64,000 nucleotides of DNA from Methylobacterium brachiatum (GCF_020523825.1 NZ_JAJALK010000001.1:620001-684000), one strand, 5' to 3'; shown: positions 21,139 to 30,364, counted from the first letter of the stretch. A program made the numbers and translations. Notes: a model not told the origin generated them from the sequence alone.

Positions 21139-21711
21139 TTACTGCGCGGTCCGCATCGCGAGGCGGATACCGTTGAGCTTGGTCTTCAGGGACGCGTCGA
21201 TCATCCGCGAGCCCATCCGGACGACGAGGCCGCCGATCAGGCTCGGATCGACGACCAGGTCGAGATCGACATCGGCCTTGGCGATGTCGCGCAGCGACGC
21301 CTTGATCTCCTCGATCAACGCGTCGGACGGCCGTTCGGCCACCCGCACCTCGGCGCGCACGACACCCTTCGAGTCCTGAACCAGCGACCGGAAGGCCCTG
21401 ATCATGCCCGGCAGGGCGAACAGGCGCCGATTCGAGGCCGCGAGGCGGATGAAGTTTCCGGCGAGACCACCGATCCCGGCACGGTCGAGGACGGCGCCGA
21501 TGGCGGCGGTCTGCTCCACCGGGGTGAAAGCCGGGCTGCGGACGAGGCGGCGCAGGTCCGCGCTCTCCTTCAGCAGGGCATCGAATTGATTGAGGGCCTC
21601 GGCGACCGCGTCGACCTGGCGCTCGTCACGCGCGAGCTCGAAAAGGGCGGAAGCGTACCGGCCCGCCACGCCTGCGACCAGGGGACCAGCCTCGGAACCG
21701 TTCTGCGCCAC
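21139..21711 (-). CDS. atpH: F1F0 ATP synthase subunit delta
   Basis: 190 residues from GTG 21711 (AQNGSEAGPLVAGVAGRYASALFELARDE). The conserved delta N-terminal segment VAGRYASALFELA and the C-terminal VDPSLIGGLVVRMGSRMIDASLKTKLNGIR are both present. It links F1 to the F0 peripheral stalk. The frame is open upstream to 21852, but the extension is Arg/Pro-rich and not conserved. It is the first gene of the operon, so the promoter should lie in 21712-21927. Confidence 0.95.
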   Translation of the reverse strand: MAQNGSEAGPLVAGVAGRYASALFELARDERQVDAVAEALNQFDALLKESADLRRLVRSPAFTPVEQTAAIGAVLDRAGIGGLAGNFIRLAASNRRLFALPGMIRAFRSLVQDSKGVVRAEVRVAERPSDALIEEIKASLRDIAKADVDLDLVVDPSLIGGLVVRMGSRMIDASLKTKLNGIRLAMRTAQ

Positions 21712-21927
21712 CCGTCGCTCTCTTCTCTGTTGCCCGCCCGATCCGCGCGCTCCGGCCGGGAACGCGGTGCGGATCTCGTTCGGGACGTGGGATCGCGCCA
21801 GCAGCGGGAAGGGTCGAGAACCAGCCCTTGTGGCGCGGCGACCGCCTAGCATGCCAGCATGGCCGCACGCAACACGGACCGGCGCGGCTCTGCGCGATAC
21901 GGCGGCGGAAGTGTGACGCAGCCGGCC

Positions 21928-22626
21928 TCAGCAGGCCAGCCGATCGCACCGCCGGGTGCTGGCGATCATCTTCGCCATGGCGTTGGCGCCGGGATGGCCG
22001 AGGATGCCGCTGTTGCCCAGGACGTAGGAGGGCGTGGCGTAGAGGCCGAGATCGGCCGCCATCCGCATCTGGCTCTTGAGGGCCTGCCGGACCTCCTCGC
22101 TGTCGGCGATCTCCTCGACCTCCGCCTGCGGGATGCCGAGCGCCGCCGCGGCCGTGAGGGCGCCGGGCCCGTCGATCCGTCCGGGTTTCCCCAGGAGCGT
22201 GCGGTAGAAGGTCCAGGCGGCGGCCGAGCCGAGCTTGCGCTGGACCGCCAGCATCACCTTGGCGGCCTGGGCGGATTGCGGCGACAGGATCGGATTGTTG
22301 ACGAGGCCGACGCGCAGGTCCGGATCGGATTCGTGCAGGGCCACGACGTCGGCGGCGGCTTTGCGGCAGTACGGGCAGTTGAAGTCGAAGAACTCGTACA
22401 GGGTGGTCTGGGCCTCGCGCGGGCCGGCATAGGTGACGCCGCGCAGCGCCGGGATCTGGCCGGTGATCTCCCCCGGCAGAATCGAGTTCGCGACCGGCCT
22501 GCCGTCATCGCCCGTCACCGCAACGCGCTGGCCGTAGGATTGGGCGGCGGCCCGTCCGAGTCCGACGCCGACGGAGGCACCGGCGGCGGCAGCGATGAGG
22601 TTACGACGGGTCAGCACCATGAACAT
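21928..22626 (-). CDS. Exported DsbA-family thiol:disulfide protein
   Basis: 232 residues. The N-terminus has a twin-arginine-like signal (LTRRNLIAAAAGASVGVGLGRAAAQ). The thioredoxin-fold active site is C84-P-Y-C87 in YEFFDFNCPYCRKAAADVV, with the cis-proline loop LYATPSYVLGN. It resembles the ScsC/BdbD-like DsbA branch (Thioredoxin_4) and likely acts as a periplasmic disulfide oxidase or isomerase. The start is either 22626 (MFMVLTRR) or 22620. Its stop lies just before the atp operon on the same strand. Confidence 0.88.
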   Translation of the reverse strand: MFMVLTRRNLIAAAAGASVGVGLGRAAAQSYGQRVAVTGDDGRPVANSILPGEITGQIPALRGVTYAGPREAQTTLYEFFDFNCPYCRKAAADVVALHESDPDLRVGLVNNPILSPQSAQAAKVMLAVQRKLGSAAAWTFYRTLLGKPGRIDGPGALTAAAALGIPQAEVEEIADSEEVRQALKSQMRMAADLGLYATPSYVLGNSGILGHPGANAMAKMIASTRRCDRLAC

Positions 22627-22713
22627 CGTCCGGGACGGGAGGGGTTTCGGGCCGAGGCGGGGCCGCAACGCGGATGCGCGCCGCCGTGATGGCGCAGGTC
22701 CGTGAACGCCGCC

Positions 22714-23340
22714 CTACCGGATGCCGGCCGGACGGTCGCCCACCGCCCAGGCCAGGGCCTGTTCCAGGCGGTCGTTGCCCCAGAACAGCTCGCCGTCATC
22801 GGCGAGAAAGGTCGGGGCGCCGTAGATGCCGCGCGAACGGGCTTCCTCGACGGCGACCCGAAGCCGGGTCTTGTTGGCCTCGCCGGCGGCGGCGCGCACG
22901 GTCTGGGTGCCGTCGAGCCCGAGCGAATCGAGGATCTCGACCACGGCGGCCGGCTCCGCGATCGAACGCCCCTCGGCGAAGCTCGCGGTGAAGACCGCCT
23001 TCGAGAACGGCACCAGCCAATCCTGATCGTGACCGTAGATCGCCGCCCGCACCGCGCTCAGGCTGTTCTGCGGGAATTGCGCCGGCCGGGTGAGCGGCGG
23101 CAGGCCGAGGCGGGCGGCCTCGCGCTCCACGTCGCGCCACATATTCTTGCCCTTGGCCGGGTAGAGATTGAACGGCGAGGTCGTCCAGCCCTGCGAGGCG
23201 AAGAGCGGGCCGACCAGGAACGGCCGCCAGCGCACGGCGACCCCTGCCGCCTCCGCGGCCGCCTCGATCCGCATCGCCGCCAGATAGGAATACGAGGAGG
23301 CGAATTCGTACCAGAACTCCAGGGTGGGCTGGCGCGCCAT
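22714..23340 (-). CDS. 2-hydroxychromene-2-carboxylate isomerase / DsbA-like oxidoreductase
   Basis: 208 residues from ATG 23340. It is a thioredoxin-like DsbA/HCCA-isomerase fold protein: LEFWYEFASSYSYLAAMRIE replaces the CXXC site with the serine motif typical of HCCA isomerases and kappa-class GSTs, and IYGAPTFLADDGELFWGNDRLEQAL is the family C-terminal signature. It probably performs glutathione-dependent isomerisation. The true substrate is unknown; aromatic degradation is only one possibility. It is divergent from argG. Confidence 0.9.
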   Translation of the reverse strand: MARQPTLEFWYEFASSYSYLAAMRIEAAAEAAGVAVRWRPFLVGPLFASQGWTTSPFNLYPAKGKNMWRDVEREAARLGLPPLTRPAQFPQNSLSAVRAAIYGHDQDWLVPFSKAVFTASFAEGRSIAEPAAVVEILDSLGLDGTQTVRAAAGEANKTRLRVAVEEARSRGIYGAPTFLADDGELFWGNDRLEQALAWAVGDRPAGIR

Positions 23341-23544
23341 GGACTTCGCTTCTCCGATGCTTGTCGTGCTGCGGGGATCAGGCAATGCCCACGCCGCGCC
23401 GTGCCTCACACGGCCGCAAGGCCGTCATGAGGCGAAACGCTGTCGATCGTCCGGCAACAGGCTACGCGCGAGGCGGCACGCCGGTTGCAGGCCGATGACA
23501 CCCGCGATAAGCCGCCGACACCCTGCACCAGTTCCGGAACCAGC

Positions 23545-24783
23545 ATGTCCGATCCCGCGAAGAGCCCCGTGAAGAAGGTCGTGCTGGCCTATTCCGGCGG
23601 CCTCGACACATCGATCATCCTGAAGTGGCTGCAGACCACCTATGGCTGCGAGGTCGTCACCTTCACGGCCGATCTCGGCCAGGGCGAGGAGCTCGAGCCG
23701 GCCCGCCGCAAGGCGGAGCTGCTCGGCATCAAGCCCGAGAACATCTACATCGAGGACCTGCGCGAGGAATTCGTGCGGGACTACGTGTTCCCGATGTTCC
23801 GGGCCAACGCCGTCTACGAGGGCGTGTACCTGCTCGGCACCTCGATCGCGCGGCCGCTGATCGCCAAGAAGCAGATCGAGATCGCCGAGCGCGTCGGGGC
23901 CGACGCGGTCTGCCACGGCGCCACAGGCAAGGGCAACGACCAGGTCCGGTTCGAGCTCGGCTATTACGCCCTCAAGCCCGACGTCACGGTGATCGCCCCC
24001 TGGCGGGAATGGGACCTGCGCTCCCGGGAGCAGCTGATCGCCTTCGCCGAGCAGCACCAGATCCCGATCGCCAAGGACAAGCGCGGCGAGAGCCCGTTCT
24101 CGGTGGACGCCAACCTCCTGCACGCCTCCTCGGAGGGCAAGGTGCTCGAGGATCCGGCCGTCGAGGTGCCCGACTACGTGTTCTCGCGGACGATCTCGCC
24201 GGAGCAGGCGCCGGACACGCCGACCATCATCACCATCGGCTTCGAGAAGGGCGACGCAGTCTCGATCGACGGCGAAAAGCTCTCGCCCGCCAGCCTGCTG
24301 GCCAAGCTCAACCAGCTCGGCCACGACAACGGCATCGGCCGGCTCGACCTCGTCGAGAACCGCTTCGTCGGCATGAAGAGCCGCGGCATGTACGAGACCC
24401 CGGGCGGCACGATCCTGCTGCCCGCCCACAGGGCGATCGAGTCGATCACGCTGGACCGCGGCGCGGCCCACCTCAAGGACCAGCTGATGCCGCAATACGC
24501 GGAGCTGATCTATAACGGCTTCTGGTTCTCGCCCGAGCGCGAGATGATCCAGGCGCTGATCGACAAGAGCCAGGAGAAGGTCACCGGCACGGTGCGGCTG
24601 AAGCTCTACAAGGGCGGCGTCCACGTGATCGGCCGCGAGAGCCCGCACTCGCTCTACGACCAGGACCTCGTGACCTTCGAGGAAGGCGCCGTGGCGTACG
24701 ATCACCGCGACGCCGCGGGCTTCATCAAGCTGAACGCGCTCCGGCTGCGCACCCTGGCGCAGCGCAAGAAGCGGGACGCCTGA
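23545..24783 (+). CDS. argG: Argininosuccinate synthase
   Basis: 412 residues from ATG 23545 ([30 protein letters not shown]). The PP-loop AYSGGLDTS, the substrate motif [16 protein letters not shown] and [22 protein letters not shown] are all present. It joins citrulline and aspartate with ATP in arginine synthesis. The frame is open upstream to 23485, but that part is not conserved. It is followed by a hairpin overlapping its stop codon. Confidence 0.97.
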   Translation: MSDPAKSPVKKVVLAYSGGLDTSIILKWLQTTYGCEVVTFTADLGQGEELEPARRKAELLGIKPENIYIEDLREEFVRDYVFPMFRANAVYEGVYLLGTSIARPLIAKKQIEIAERVGADAVCHGATGKGNDQVRFELGYYALKPDVTVIAPWREWDLRSREQLIAFAEQHQIPIAKDKRGESPFSVDANLLHASSEGKVLEDPAVEVPDYVFSRTISPEQAPDTPTIITIGFEKGDAVSIDGEKLSPASLLAKLNQLGHDNGIGRLDLVENRFVGMKSRGMYETPGGTILLPAHRAIESITLDRGAAHLKDQLMPQYAELIYNGFWFSPEREMIQALIDKSQEKVTGTVRLKLYKGGVHVIGRESPHSLYDQDLVTFEEGAVAYDHRDAAGFIKLNALRLRTLAQRKKRDA

Positions 24784-24809
24784 GCGTCCCCGGGGGCCCG
24801 CGCTCAGGC
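24778..24809. terminator. Stem-loop shared by two convergent genes, spanning both stop codons
   Basis: A perfect 9-bp inverted repeat, GCCTGAGCG (24778-24786) and CGCTCAGGC (24801-24809), with a 14-base loop. The left arm contains the argG stop TGA (24781-24783); the right arm contains the stop of the minus-strand gene (24804-24806). Being symmetric, it could act in both directions. There is no U-run on either side. Confidence 0.5.
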
Positions 24810-25430
24810 GGGCTCCCACACCGAGGCGGCGTTCCGGCGGAAGGTGCCGGGCCCGAGATCGGCGTAGCGCAGGAAGATCTGGAAGGCCGGCTGCATCTCG
24901 CGGTGAAGCCGGACCAGGTTCTCCGGTTCGGTGCCGCCGCCGAGATGCCGGCCCATGTCGAGCGTGTAGGCCTCCGCTCCGCCGTAGGGCCGCTCCGGGT
25001 CGATCCGCGGCACGCCGTGATCGTCGTCCCACATGTGGTTGAGCCGCGGGATCAACGCGAGATGCTCCTCCGTCACCGCGAAGGTGATGTGCTCCGGGGT
25101 CTCGCCCGTGGCTAAATCCCGGAACACGTCGGTGATCGCCGCGCAATCCAGCTTCGCCAACGGGTTGTGGTACTGGTAGCGGCCGGGCTTCAGCCGGGCA
25201 TTCTGCGAGAACACGGCGAGCCCATCCTCCAGCGCCCGGTGCTCCTCCTCGGCGCCGTCATCGTCCCCCGTCACGTTGGCGATGTCGCCGTCCCGGTCCC
25301 GGCTGCCGTAGGGCGCCTCCGGGTGGATCATCGGCGCGCCGGGCTCGGCGCCGTTCCAGGCGACCACCATCCGGCGGATCAGGGCGATGCGCTCGAGGGT
25401 GAGGTCGTAGACGGCGTCGGTCATTGTCAT
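24804..25430 (-). CDS. Hypothetical protein with an internal duplication
   Basis: 208 residues (MTMTDAVYDLTLERIALIRRMVVAWNGAE). Two segments resemble each other: about 14-50 (RIALIRRM..W...P.IHPEAPYGSRD...DI) and about 120-160 (HLALIPRLNHMW....PRIDPERPYGGAEAYTLDM). This suggests a tandem duplication of a unit ending in a P-x-x-PYG motif. No signal peptide or membrane segment is seen, and no known family is recognised. It is convergent with argG, with which it shares the terminator-like hairpin. Confidence 0.7.
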   Translation of the reverse strand: MTMTDAVYDLTLERIALIRRMVVAWNGAEPGAPMIHPEAPYGSRDRDGDIANVTGDDDGAEEEHRALEDGLAVFSQNARLKPGRYQYHNPLAKLDCAAITDVFRDLATGETPEHITFAVTEEHLALIPRLNHMWDDDHGVPRIDPERPYGGAEAYTLDMGRHLGGGTEPENLVRLHREMQPAFQIFLRYADLGPGTFRRNAASVWEPA

Positions 25431-25531
25431 TCGGTCCCGGATATCGCGGCTCTGGCGCTCCTCTTACAGAGGCGATTCGGTGCCTGCTACCGCCCGAACG
25501 GCCTTGTGTCTCCACGCGATCGGTCCTACGT

Positions 25532-25550
25532 ATATCCCAACTGGATATCC
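25532..25550. promoter_or_regulatory. Palindromic operator candidate upstream of vapBC
   Basis: ATATCC-N5-GGATAT (25532-25548), with GGATATCC itself an 8-bp palindrome (25543-25550). It lies about 36 bases before the vapB start and overlaps a possible -10 region (TACGTA, 25527-25532, 17 bases after TTGTGT at 25504). A further GATATC occurs at 25564-25569. VapB-type antitoxins normally bind such repeats to repress their own operon. Confidence 0.5.
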
Positions 25551-25585
25551 CATAGCCCGATTGAGATATCTTCAGGAGGTTGCGC

Positions 25586-25819
25586 ATGGCCAGTTCTACG
25601 GTGTTCTCCAGCAATCGCAGCCAAGCGGTGCGGCTACCCAAGGCGGTCGCTTTCCCTGCCGACGTGCATCAGGTCGATGTCTTGAAGATTGGCCGCAGCC
25701 GTGTGATCGTTCCACAGGGGCAGAGATGGGACGATTTTTTTCTGAATGAGCCGTGCGCGAGCGAAGATTTTATGAATGAACGCGTGCAGCCGGCAGCGGA
25801 GACACGCGAGCTGTTCTGA
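25586..25819 (+). CDS. vapB: VapB-type antitoxin (AbrB/SpoVT fold)
   Basis: 77 residues from ATG 25586, with an excellent AGGAGGT ribosome binding site. The N-terminal swapped-hairpin DNA-binding motif is STVFSSNRSQAVRLPKAVAFP, then VDVLKIGRSRVIVPQG, as in VapB of the Shigella/Salmonella type. The C-terminal tail should wrap the toxin. Its stop overlaps the VapC start (TGATG), giving coupled translation. The codon and base use are less GC-rich than neighbours, suggesting acquisition by transfer. Confidence 0.9.
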   Translation: MASSTVFSSNRSQAVRLPKAVAFPADVHQVDVLKIGRSRVIVPQGQRWDDFFLNEPCASEDFMNERVQPAAETRELF

Positions 25820-26241
25820 TGTTTACGTACATGCTTGATACAAACATCTGCATCTACGTCATAAAGAGGCATCCTGCCGCAATGCGTGAAAAATTCAATG
25901 CGCTCGCGGAGCAGCTTTGCATTTCGAGCATCACGTTCGGCGAATTGTATTATGGGGCGGAAAAATCGGTGCGCCGCGCCGAGAATCTGACGAATATCTC
26001 TCGCTTCGTAGCACGGCTGGAAGTGCTGCCCTTCACCGATAAGGCAGCGGTCCATTACGGGCAGGTCCGGGCCGAACTGGAGCGGGCCGGAACACCGTGC
26101 GGTATCCATGACATGCAGATCGGCGCTCACGCTCGCAGTGAGGGGCTGATCGTCGTCACCAACAACATGCGGGAGTTCAACCGTATGCCCGGGGTAAGGT
26201 CGGAAAATTGGCTGACCGCACCCACTGGACCGGCCGCCTGA
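25819..26241 (+). CDS. vapC: VapC-type PIN-domain toxin, probable tRNA(fMet)-specific endonuclease
   Basis: 140 residues. PIN nuclease acidic residues are D7 (YMLDTNICIYVIK), E42 (SSITFGELYYGAEKS) and D98 (CGIHDMQIGAHARSEG), with VTNNMREF near the C-terminus. The sequence closely follows the Shigella/Salmonella VapC that cleaves initiator tRNA in the anticodon loop. That specificity is inferred. It overlaps vapB by one base. Confidence 0.92.
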   Translation: MFTYMLDTNICIYVIKRHPAAMREKFNALAEQLCISSITFGELYYGAEKSVRRAENLTNISRFVARLEVLPFTDKAAVHYGQVRAELERAGTPCGIHDMQIGAHARSEGLIVVTNNMREFNRMPGVRSENWLTAPTGPAA

Positions 26242-26248
26242 CACCGAC

Positions 26249-26830
26249 ATGCACCTCCTCGACCGATACCTGCCGACCTACCAGTTCAGCGAGACGCATG
26301 CCTGTCTGATCGCCGCCGAGCCTGCCGCGATCCTCGACAGCGTCGTCGCCTATCGCCCGGATTCGGATCGGTTCTTCCGGACGGTGATCGGCCTGCGCGA
26401 GATTCCGATGCGCCTCCTCGGCAGGCCGGACGGGCCGCGCGCCCCGTTCGGCTTCGACGATTTCACCCTGCTCGACCGGAGCGCGGACGAGATCGTCTAC
26501 GGGCTGGTCGGACGATTCTGGCGTCCGGATTACGGGCTGGAGCCGGTGGCGGACGGCCCAGCGTTCCAGGCATTCGCGGCGGGAGACGTCGCCAGGCTCG
26601 CGTTGGCCTTTGCCACCCGGCGTCATCCGGACGGCCGAACCCTATTGGTCACCGAGACGCGGATCGACTGTCCCAGCCGCGCCGCACGCCTGAAATTCAC
26701 GCTCTACTGGCTCGTGATCCGGCCCGTGAGCGGCCTCGTGCGCCGGCGCATGCTCGCATCGATCCGGCGCGCCAGCGAGCAGCCCCCGGGGGAGCGATCG
26801 GGACACGTCACCGCCTCAGGCAACCCGTGA
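26249..26830 (+). CDS. Hypothetical protein, possibly DUF2867-like
   Basis: 193 residues, ATG 26249, 7 bases after vapC. The pattern LPTYQFSETHACLIAAEPAAILDSV, then a beta-rich centre (GFDDFTLLDRSADEIVYGLVGRFWRP) and a C-terminal SRAARLKFTLYWLVIRPVSGLVRRRMLASIRRA, is reminiscent of DUF2867/SRPBCC-like proteins. This assignment is by memory of the pattern and is uncertain. Its stop overlaps the end of the convergent mtgA by 23 bases. Confidence 0.7.
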   Translation: MHLLDRYLPTYQFSETHACLIAAEPAAILDSVVAYRPDSDRFFRTVIGLREIPMRLLGRPDGPRAPFGFDDFTLLDRSADEIVYGLVGRFWRPDYGLEPVADGPAFQAFAAGDVARLALAFATRRHPDGRTLLVTETRIDCPSRAARLKFTLYWLVIRPVSGLVRRRMLASIRRASEQPPGERSGHVTASGNP

Positions 26831-27620
26831 GCCCCTCGATCTGACCCATCATCGCCTGGATCTGGGCGGCCCGGCGGCGGACCCCGGGGGAGGGGCGGCC
26901 GGCGCTGCGGGTGATCGGGTTCGGCAGGACGGCGGCCAGGAGGGCGGCCTCGCCCCGGGTCAGCCGGCTCGCATCCTTGCCGAACCAGTGCCGGCTCGCC
27001 GCCTGGGCGCCGTAGATGCCGTCGCCCCATTCGGCGATGTTGAGATAGATCTCCATCATCCGCCGCTTGCCCCAGAGGGCATCGAGCGCCAGCGCGAGCG
27101 GGATCTCGAAGGCCTTGCGGATGTAGGACCGGCCCGGCCACAGGAAGACGTTCTTCACGGTCTGCATCGCGATGGTCGAGGCGCCCCGGCTCGGTGAATC
27201 CTCGTCCTCCACGACCTCGCGGATCGCCCCGAAATCGACGCCGTAATCCAGGCAGAAGCGCTGATCCTCCGAGGCGATCACCGCCTGCGGCAGGACCGAC
27301 GCGATCGCGGCCAGCGGCACCGGATCCCGGCTCACCGGCTGAAGCGTCAACCACCGTCCGAGCATCAGAGTCGACGGCGGCGTCACCGCGCTATAGACGA
27401 GCGCCAGCGTGAGCGTGAAGATGAAACCGAGGGCAGGGAGCAGCAGCAGCGCTCCCACGAGCCGGCGCACACGGCGGGAGCGCCTCGGGCGAGCGCGCGG
27501 CAGCTCGCGTGGCCCGTCTCTCGAGACGGCGCGCGACGCCGCGATCCGCCTGGGTCCGGTTCGGTCGTACTTGATTTCATCTCCGCGCAAAGCGACGCCC
27601 GATTGATTTCGCCAGGCCAA
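26808..27620 (-). CDS. mtgA: Monofunctional peptidoglycan glycosyltransferase
   Basis: GT51 family. One N-terminal membrane helix (LVGALLLLPALGFIFTLTLALVYS) anchors the protein, and the catalytic domain is periplasmic: VIASEDQRFCLDYGVDF holds the catalytic Glu, with GASTIAMQTVKNVFLW, RKAFEIPLALALDALWGKRRMMEIYLNIAEWG and YGAQAASRHWFGKDASRLTRGEAALLA. It polymerises lipid II into glycan strands. The start is uncertain: TTG 27620 gives an Arg-rich N-tail and leaves only 18 bases to the divergent gene; GTG 27470 gives 220 residues and normal promoter space. Confidence 0.9.
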   Translation of the reverse strand: MAWRNQSGVALRGDEIKYDRTGPRRIAASRAVSRDGPRELPRARPRRSRRVRRLVGALLLLPALGFIFTLTLALVYSAVTPPSTLMLGRWLTLQPVSRDPVPLAAIASVLPQAVIASEDQRFCLDYGVDFGAIREVVEDEDSPSRGASTIAMQTVKNVFLWPGRSYIRKAFEIPLALALDALWGKRRMMEIYLNIAEWGDGIYGAQAASRHWFGKDASRLTRGEAALLAAVLPNPITRSAGRPSPGVRRRAAQIQAMMGQIEGLTGCLRR

Positions 27621-27638
27621 GACCGGACGCAGCGCCCG

Positions 27639-28610
27639 ATGACCTCGACTCCCTCAACGCAGGCTCAGACCGGTTCGGTCAAGACGGCCACCCCCGCCGC
27701 CGAGTTTTCCCACAGGCTGGCGCAGGTCGCCGAGACGGTCGAGACCTTCCTGGTCGAACGGCTCGGCCCGGAAATCGGCCCCGGCGAGATCGCCCGGCCG
27801 CCGCGCCTGATGGACGCGATGCGCCACGCCGTGCTGGGCGGCGGCAAGCGCCTGCGCCCGTTCCTCGCCATCGAGACCGCCCGGATGCTGGGCGGCTCCG
27901 AGGCCGCGGCGCTGGCGGCCGGCGCCGGGGTCGAACTCGTGCATTGCTACAGCCTCGTCCACGACGACCTGCCGGCGATGGACGACGACGACATGCGCCG
28001 CGGCAAGCCGACGGTGCACAAGGCCTATGACGAGGCGACCGCGATCCTGGTCGGCGACGCCCTCCAGACGCTGGCTTTCGAGATCGTGGCCGACCCGACC
28101 TGGCAGCCGGATGCGCGGATCCGCGCCGACCTGGTGCTCGGGCTGGCCCGCGCCTCAGGCCTCGGCGGCATGGTCGGCGGCCAGCTCCTCGACCTCACCG
28201 CCGAGGGGCGGTTCGGTGCGGCCAATATGGATGTGGACGACACCCTGCGGATGCAGGCCATGAAGACCGGCGCGATCCTGGCCTTCTCGGTGGAAGCCGG
28301 CGCGATCGTCGGCGGCGCCGACGCGGGACAGCGCGCGGCGCTGCTGCGCTATGGGCTGGCGCTGGGCCAGGCGTTCCAGATCGCCGACGACATCCTGGAC
28401 CGGGAAGCCTCGCCCGAGGCGATGGGCAAGGCGACCGGCAAGGACAAGGATGCCGGCAAGGCTACGCTGGTCGACCGCCTCGGCCTCGACGGCGCCCGCG
28501 CCGAATGCGACCGCCTCGTCGGCGTCTGCGAGGATGCCGTCGCACCCTGGGGCGAGGGCGCGCGCACCCTTCGCGATGCCGCCCGATTCACGGTTGCCCG
28601 CAAGACCTAA
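27639..28610 (+). CDS. ispA: Short-chain polyprenyl (farnesyl/geranyl) diphosphate synthase
   Basis: 323 residues from ATG 27639. The first Asp-rich motif is LVHDDLPAMDDDDMRRGKPTVHK, the second FQIADDILD, with GGGKRLRPFLAIE and GGQLLDLTAEG. It condenses isopentenyl diphosphate with allylic diphosphates, probably up to the C15 product, for quinones, undecaprenyl phosphate and carotenoids. Chain length is inferred from the overall IspA-like pattern, not proven. TTG 27603 upstream is a less likely start. Confidence 0.93.
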   Translation: MTSTPSTQAQTGSVKTATPAAEFSHRLAQVAETVETFLVERLGPEIGPGEIARPPRLMDAMRHAVLGGGKRLRPFLAIETARMLGGSEAAALAAGAGVELVHCYSLVHDDLPAMDDDDMRRGKPTVHKAYDEATAILVGDALQTLAFEIVADPTWQPDARIRADLVLGLARASGLGGMVGGQLLDLTAEGRFGAANMDVDDTLRMQAMKTGAILAFSVEAGAIVGGADAGQRAALLRYGLALGQAFQIADDILDREASPEAMGKATGKDKDAGKATLVDRLGLDGARAECDRLVGVCEDAVAPWGEGARTLRDAARFTVARKT

Positions 28611-28733
28611 GGCCATGCATCGGTGAGGGCGGTTCGCCGTCACGCATGCTCACGGCACAGGGCGACGCCGGATCTCGACAATTGAGCGGGTCGGTTTGAC
28701 CGGCCCGCAAGGACGGCGCCGCGATCGTCGGGC

Positions 28734-29090
28734 ATGCCCTCCTCTCCGTCGCTTTCCCGTATCCTGGCCGCCGGCACGGGCCTCGGCGGGCTCGGCTACA
28801 TGATGGCTCACCCGGACCCTTCCGTGGAGAGCATCCTGATTGGTCTGGCGTGCGTGATCCTGTGCGCCGGCCTGTCCGCGATGCCGGCTCCCAAGAAGCC
28901 GATCCGGCGCGAAGCGGCCCCGATTCAGCCGCCGCCCCGGCAGCCGGAGCCGCAGGCGATCCAGCTCCTGCCCGGGCCGCAACCCCATCGGCTGCTCATG
29001 GCCAAGGTCATGCAGCCCGGCTCCGAGCCCCCCGCGGCGCCGAGCCAACAGGAGCGCAGCGACGACCGGCAGCCTCAGCGGACGCCGTAG
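28734..29090 (+). CDS. Small hypothetical membrane protein with Pro-rich tail
   Basis: 118 residues (ATG 28734). Two hydrophobic stretches (about 9-25, ILAAGTGLGGLGYMMAH, and 33-50, SILIGLACVILCAGLSA) suggest a short membrane hairpin, followed by a cytoplasmic or periplasmic Pro/Gln-rich tail. No family is recognised. It sits between ispA and the convergent mmsB end. Confidence 0.5.
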   Translation: MPSSPSLSRILAAGTGLGGLGYMMAHPDPSVESILIGLACVILCAGLSAMPAPKKPIRREAAPIQPPPRQPEPQAIQLLPGPQPHRLLMAKVMQPGSEPPAAPSQQERSDDRQPQRTP

Positions 29091-29122
29091 ATCCGCGGCG
29101 AGGGACCGGCCTTCGCCGCCGG

Positions 29123-30364
29123 TCAGGCGCGGTTCTTCTTGTTGTAGACGTCGAGGCAGACCGCAGCCAGGAGCACGACGCCCTTGATGACCTGCTGGTA
29201 GTCGATACCGATCCCGAGGATCGACATGCCGTTGTTCATCACGCCGATGATGAACGCCCCGATGACGACGCCCGAGACCTTGCCGATGCCGCCGGCCGCG
29301 GAGGCGCCGCCGATGAAGCAGGCCGCGATGACATCGAGCTCGAAGCCGACGCCGGCCTTCGGGGTCGCGGTGTTCAGGCGCGCGGCGAAAATCATGCCGG
29401 CGAGCCCGGCCAGGGCGCCCATATTGGCGAAGGTCAGGAAGGTCAGCCGCTCGGTCTTGATCCCCGACAGGCGCGCGGCCTTGATGTTGCCGCCCAGCGC
29501 GTAGATGCGCCGCCCGATCGTCGTCCGCGTGGTGATGAAGCGGTACAGCATCACCAGCACGAACATGACGATCAGCACGTTCGGCAGGCCGCGATACGCG
29601 CTCATCTGGTACGCGAAGGCGAGGATCACGATGGTCGTGATGCCGTTGCGGAAGATGAACGACGCGACGCTGTCGGGCTGACTGCCATGCCGCACCTGAA
29701 CCGTGCGGCGCTGCCAGTTGACCCCGAACAGGATGAGCGCGAGCAGCGCCCCGATCAGCAGGGAGGTCCAGGGGCCGGCGAAATTGGTCAGGAACCCCTT
29801 GGCGAGGAGCTGGAACACCTCCGGGAACGGCCCGATCGAGGCGCCCTGCAGCAGAGCCAGGGTCAGGCCCCGGAAGACCAGCATGCCGGCCAGGGTGACG
29901 ATGAAGCTCGGAATGCCGAGATAGGCCACGAACGCGCCCTGCAGACCGCCGATGGCGGCCCCGACCGCGAGGCAGACCACCGTGGCCGAGAGGGGATCGA
30001 GGCCGACGCGGACCATCAGCAAGGCGGCGAGCGCGCCCACGAAGCCCACGATCGACCCGATCGACAGGTCGATATGCCCGGCCACGATGACCAGCAGCAT
30101 GCCCAGCGCCATCACGACGACGTAGCTGTTCTGCAGGATCAGGTTGGTCAGGTTGAGCGGCTGAAACAGCACGCCGTTGGTGGTGTACTCGAAGAACAGC
30201 GTGATCAGCAGCAGGGCGATCAGCAGCCCGTAATCCCGGAACTGCGAGGTCCCGAGGAAGCCGCGTTTCGCGCCCGCATCGGCGGCGGGCTTGGCCTCGG
30301 GCAGGGACTCGGGAAGGGACTCGGTGCCGGGGATCATCGACTTGCCCGCAGAGATATCGCTCAT
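29123..30364 (-). CDS. mmsB: Sugar ABC transporter permease (MmsB/GguB type)
   Basis: 413 residues from ATG 30364, which overlaps the stop of the ATP-binding gene (ATGA). About ten membrane helices. The BPD_transp_2 (ribose/xylose) family signature [37 protein letters not shown] and [15 protein letters not shown] are present. It forms the membrane channel of a multiple-monosaccharide importer with ChvE and MmsA. An extended upstream frame to 31222 lies antisense-like over the ATPase gene and is rejected. Confidence 0.94.
   Translation of the reverse strand: MSDISAGKSMIPGTESLPESLPEAKPAADAGAKRGFLGTSQFRDYGLLIALLLITLFFEYTTNGVLFQPLNLTNLILQNSYVVVMALGMLLVIVAGHIDLSIGSIVGFVGALAALLMVRVGLDPLSATVVCLAVGAAIGGLQGAFVAYLGIPSFIVTLAGMLVFRGLTLALLQGASIGPFPEVFQLLAKGFLTNFAGPWTSLLIGALLALILFGVNWQRRTVQVRHGSQPDSVASFIFRNGITTIVILAFAYQMSAYRGLPNVLIVMFVLVMLYRFITTRTTIGRRIYALGGNIKAARLSGIKTERLTFLTFANMGALAGLAGMIFAARLNTATPKAGVGFELDVIAACFIGGASAAGGIGKVSGVVIGAFIIGVMNNGMSILGIGIDYQQVIKGVVLLAAVCLDVYNKKNRA

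Noticed and set aside
21712..21852. Longer form of AtpH
   Set aside because: The added 47 residues are Arg/Pro-rich and not part of the delta subunit family; GTG 21711 fits the known N-terminus.
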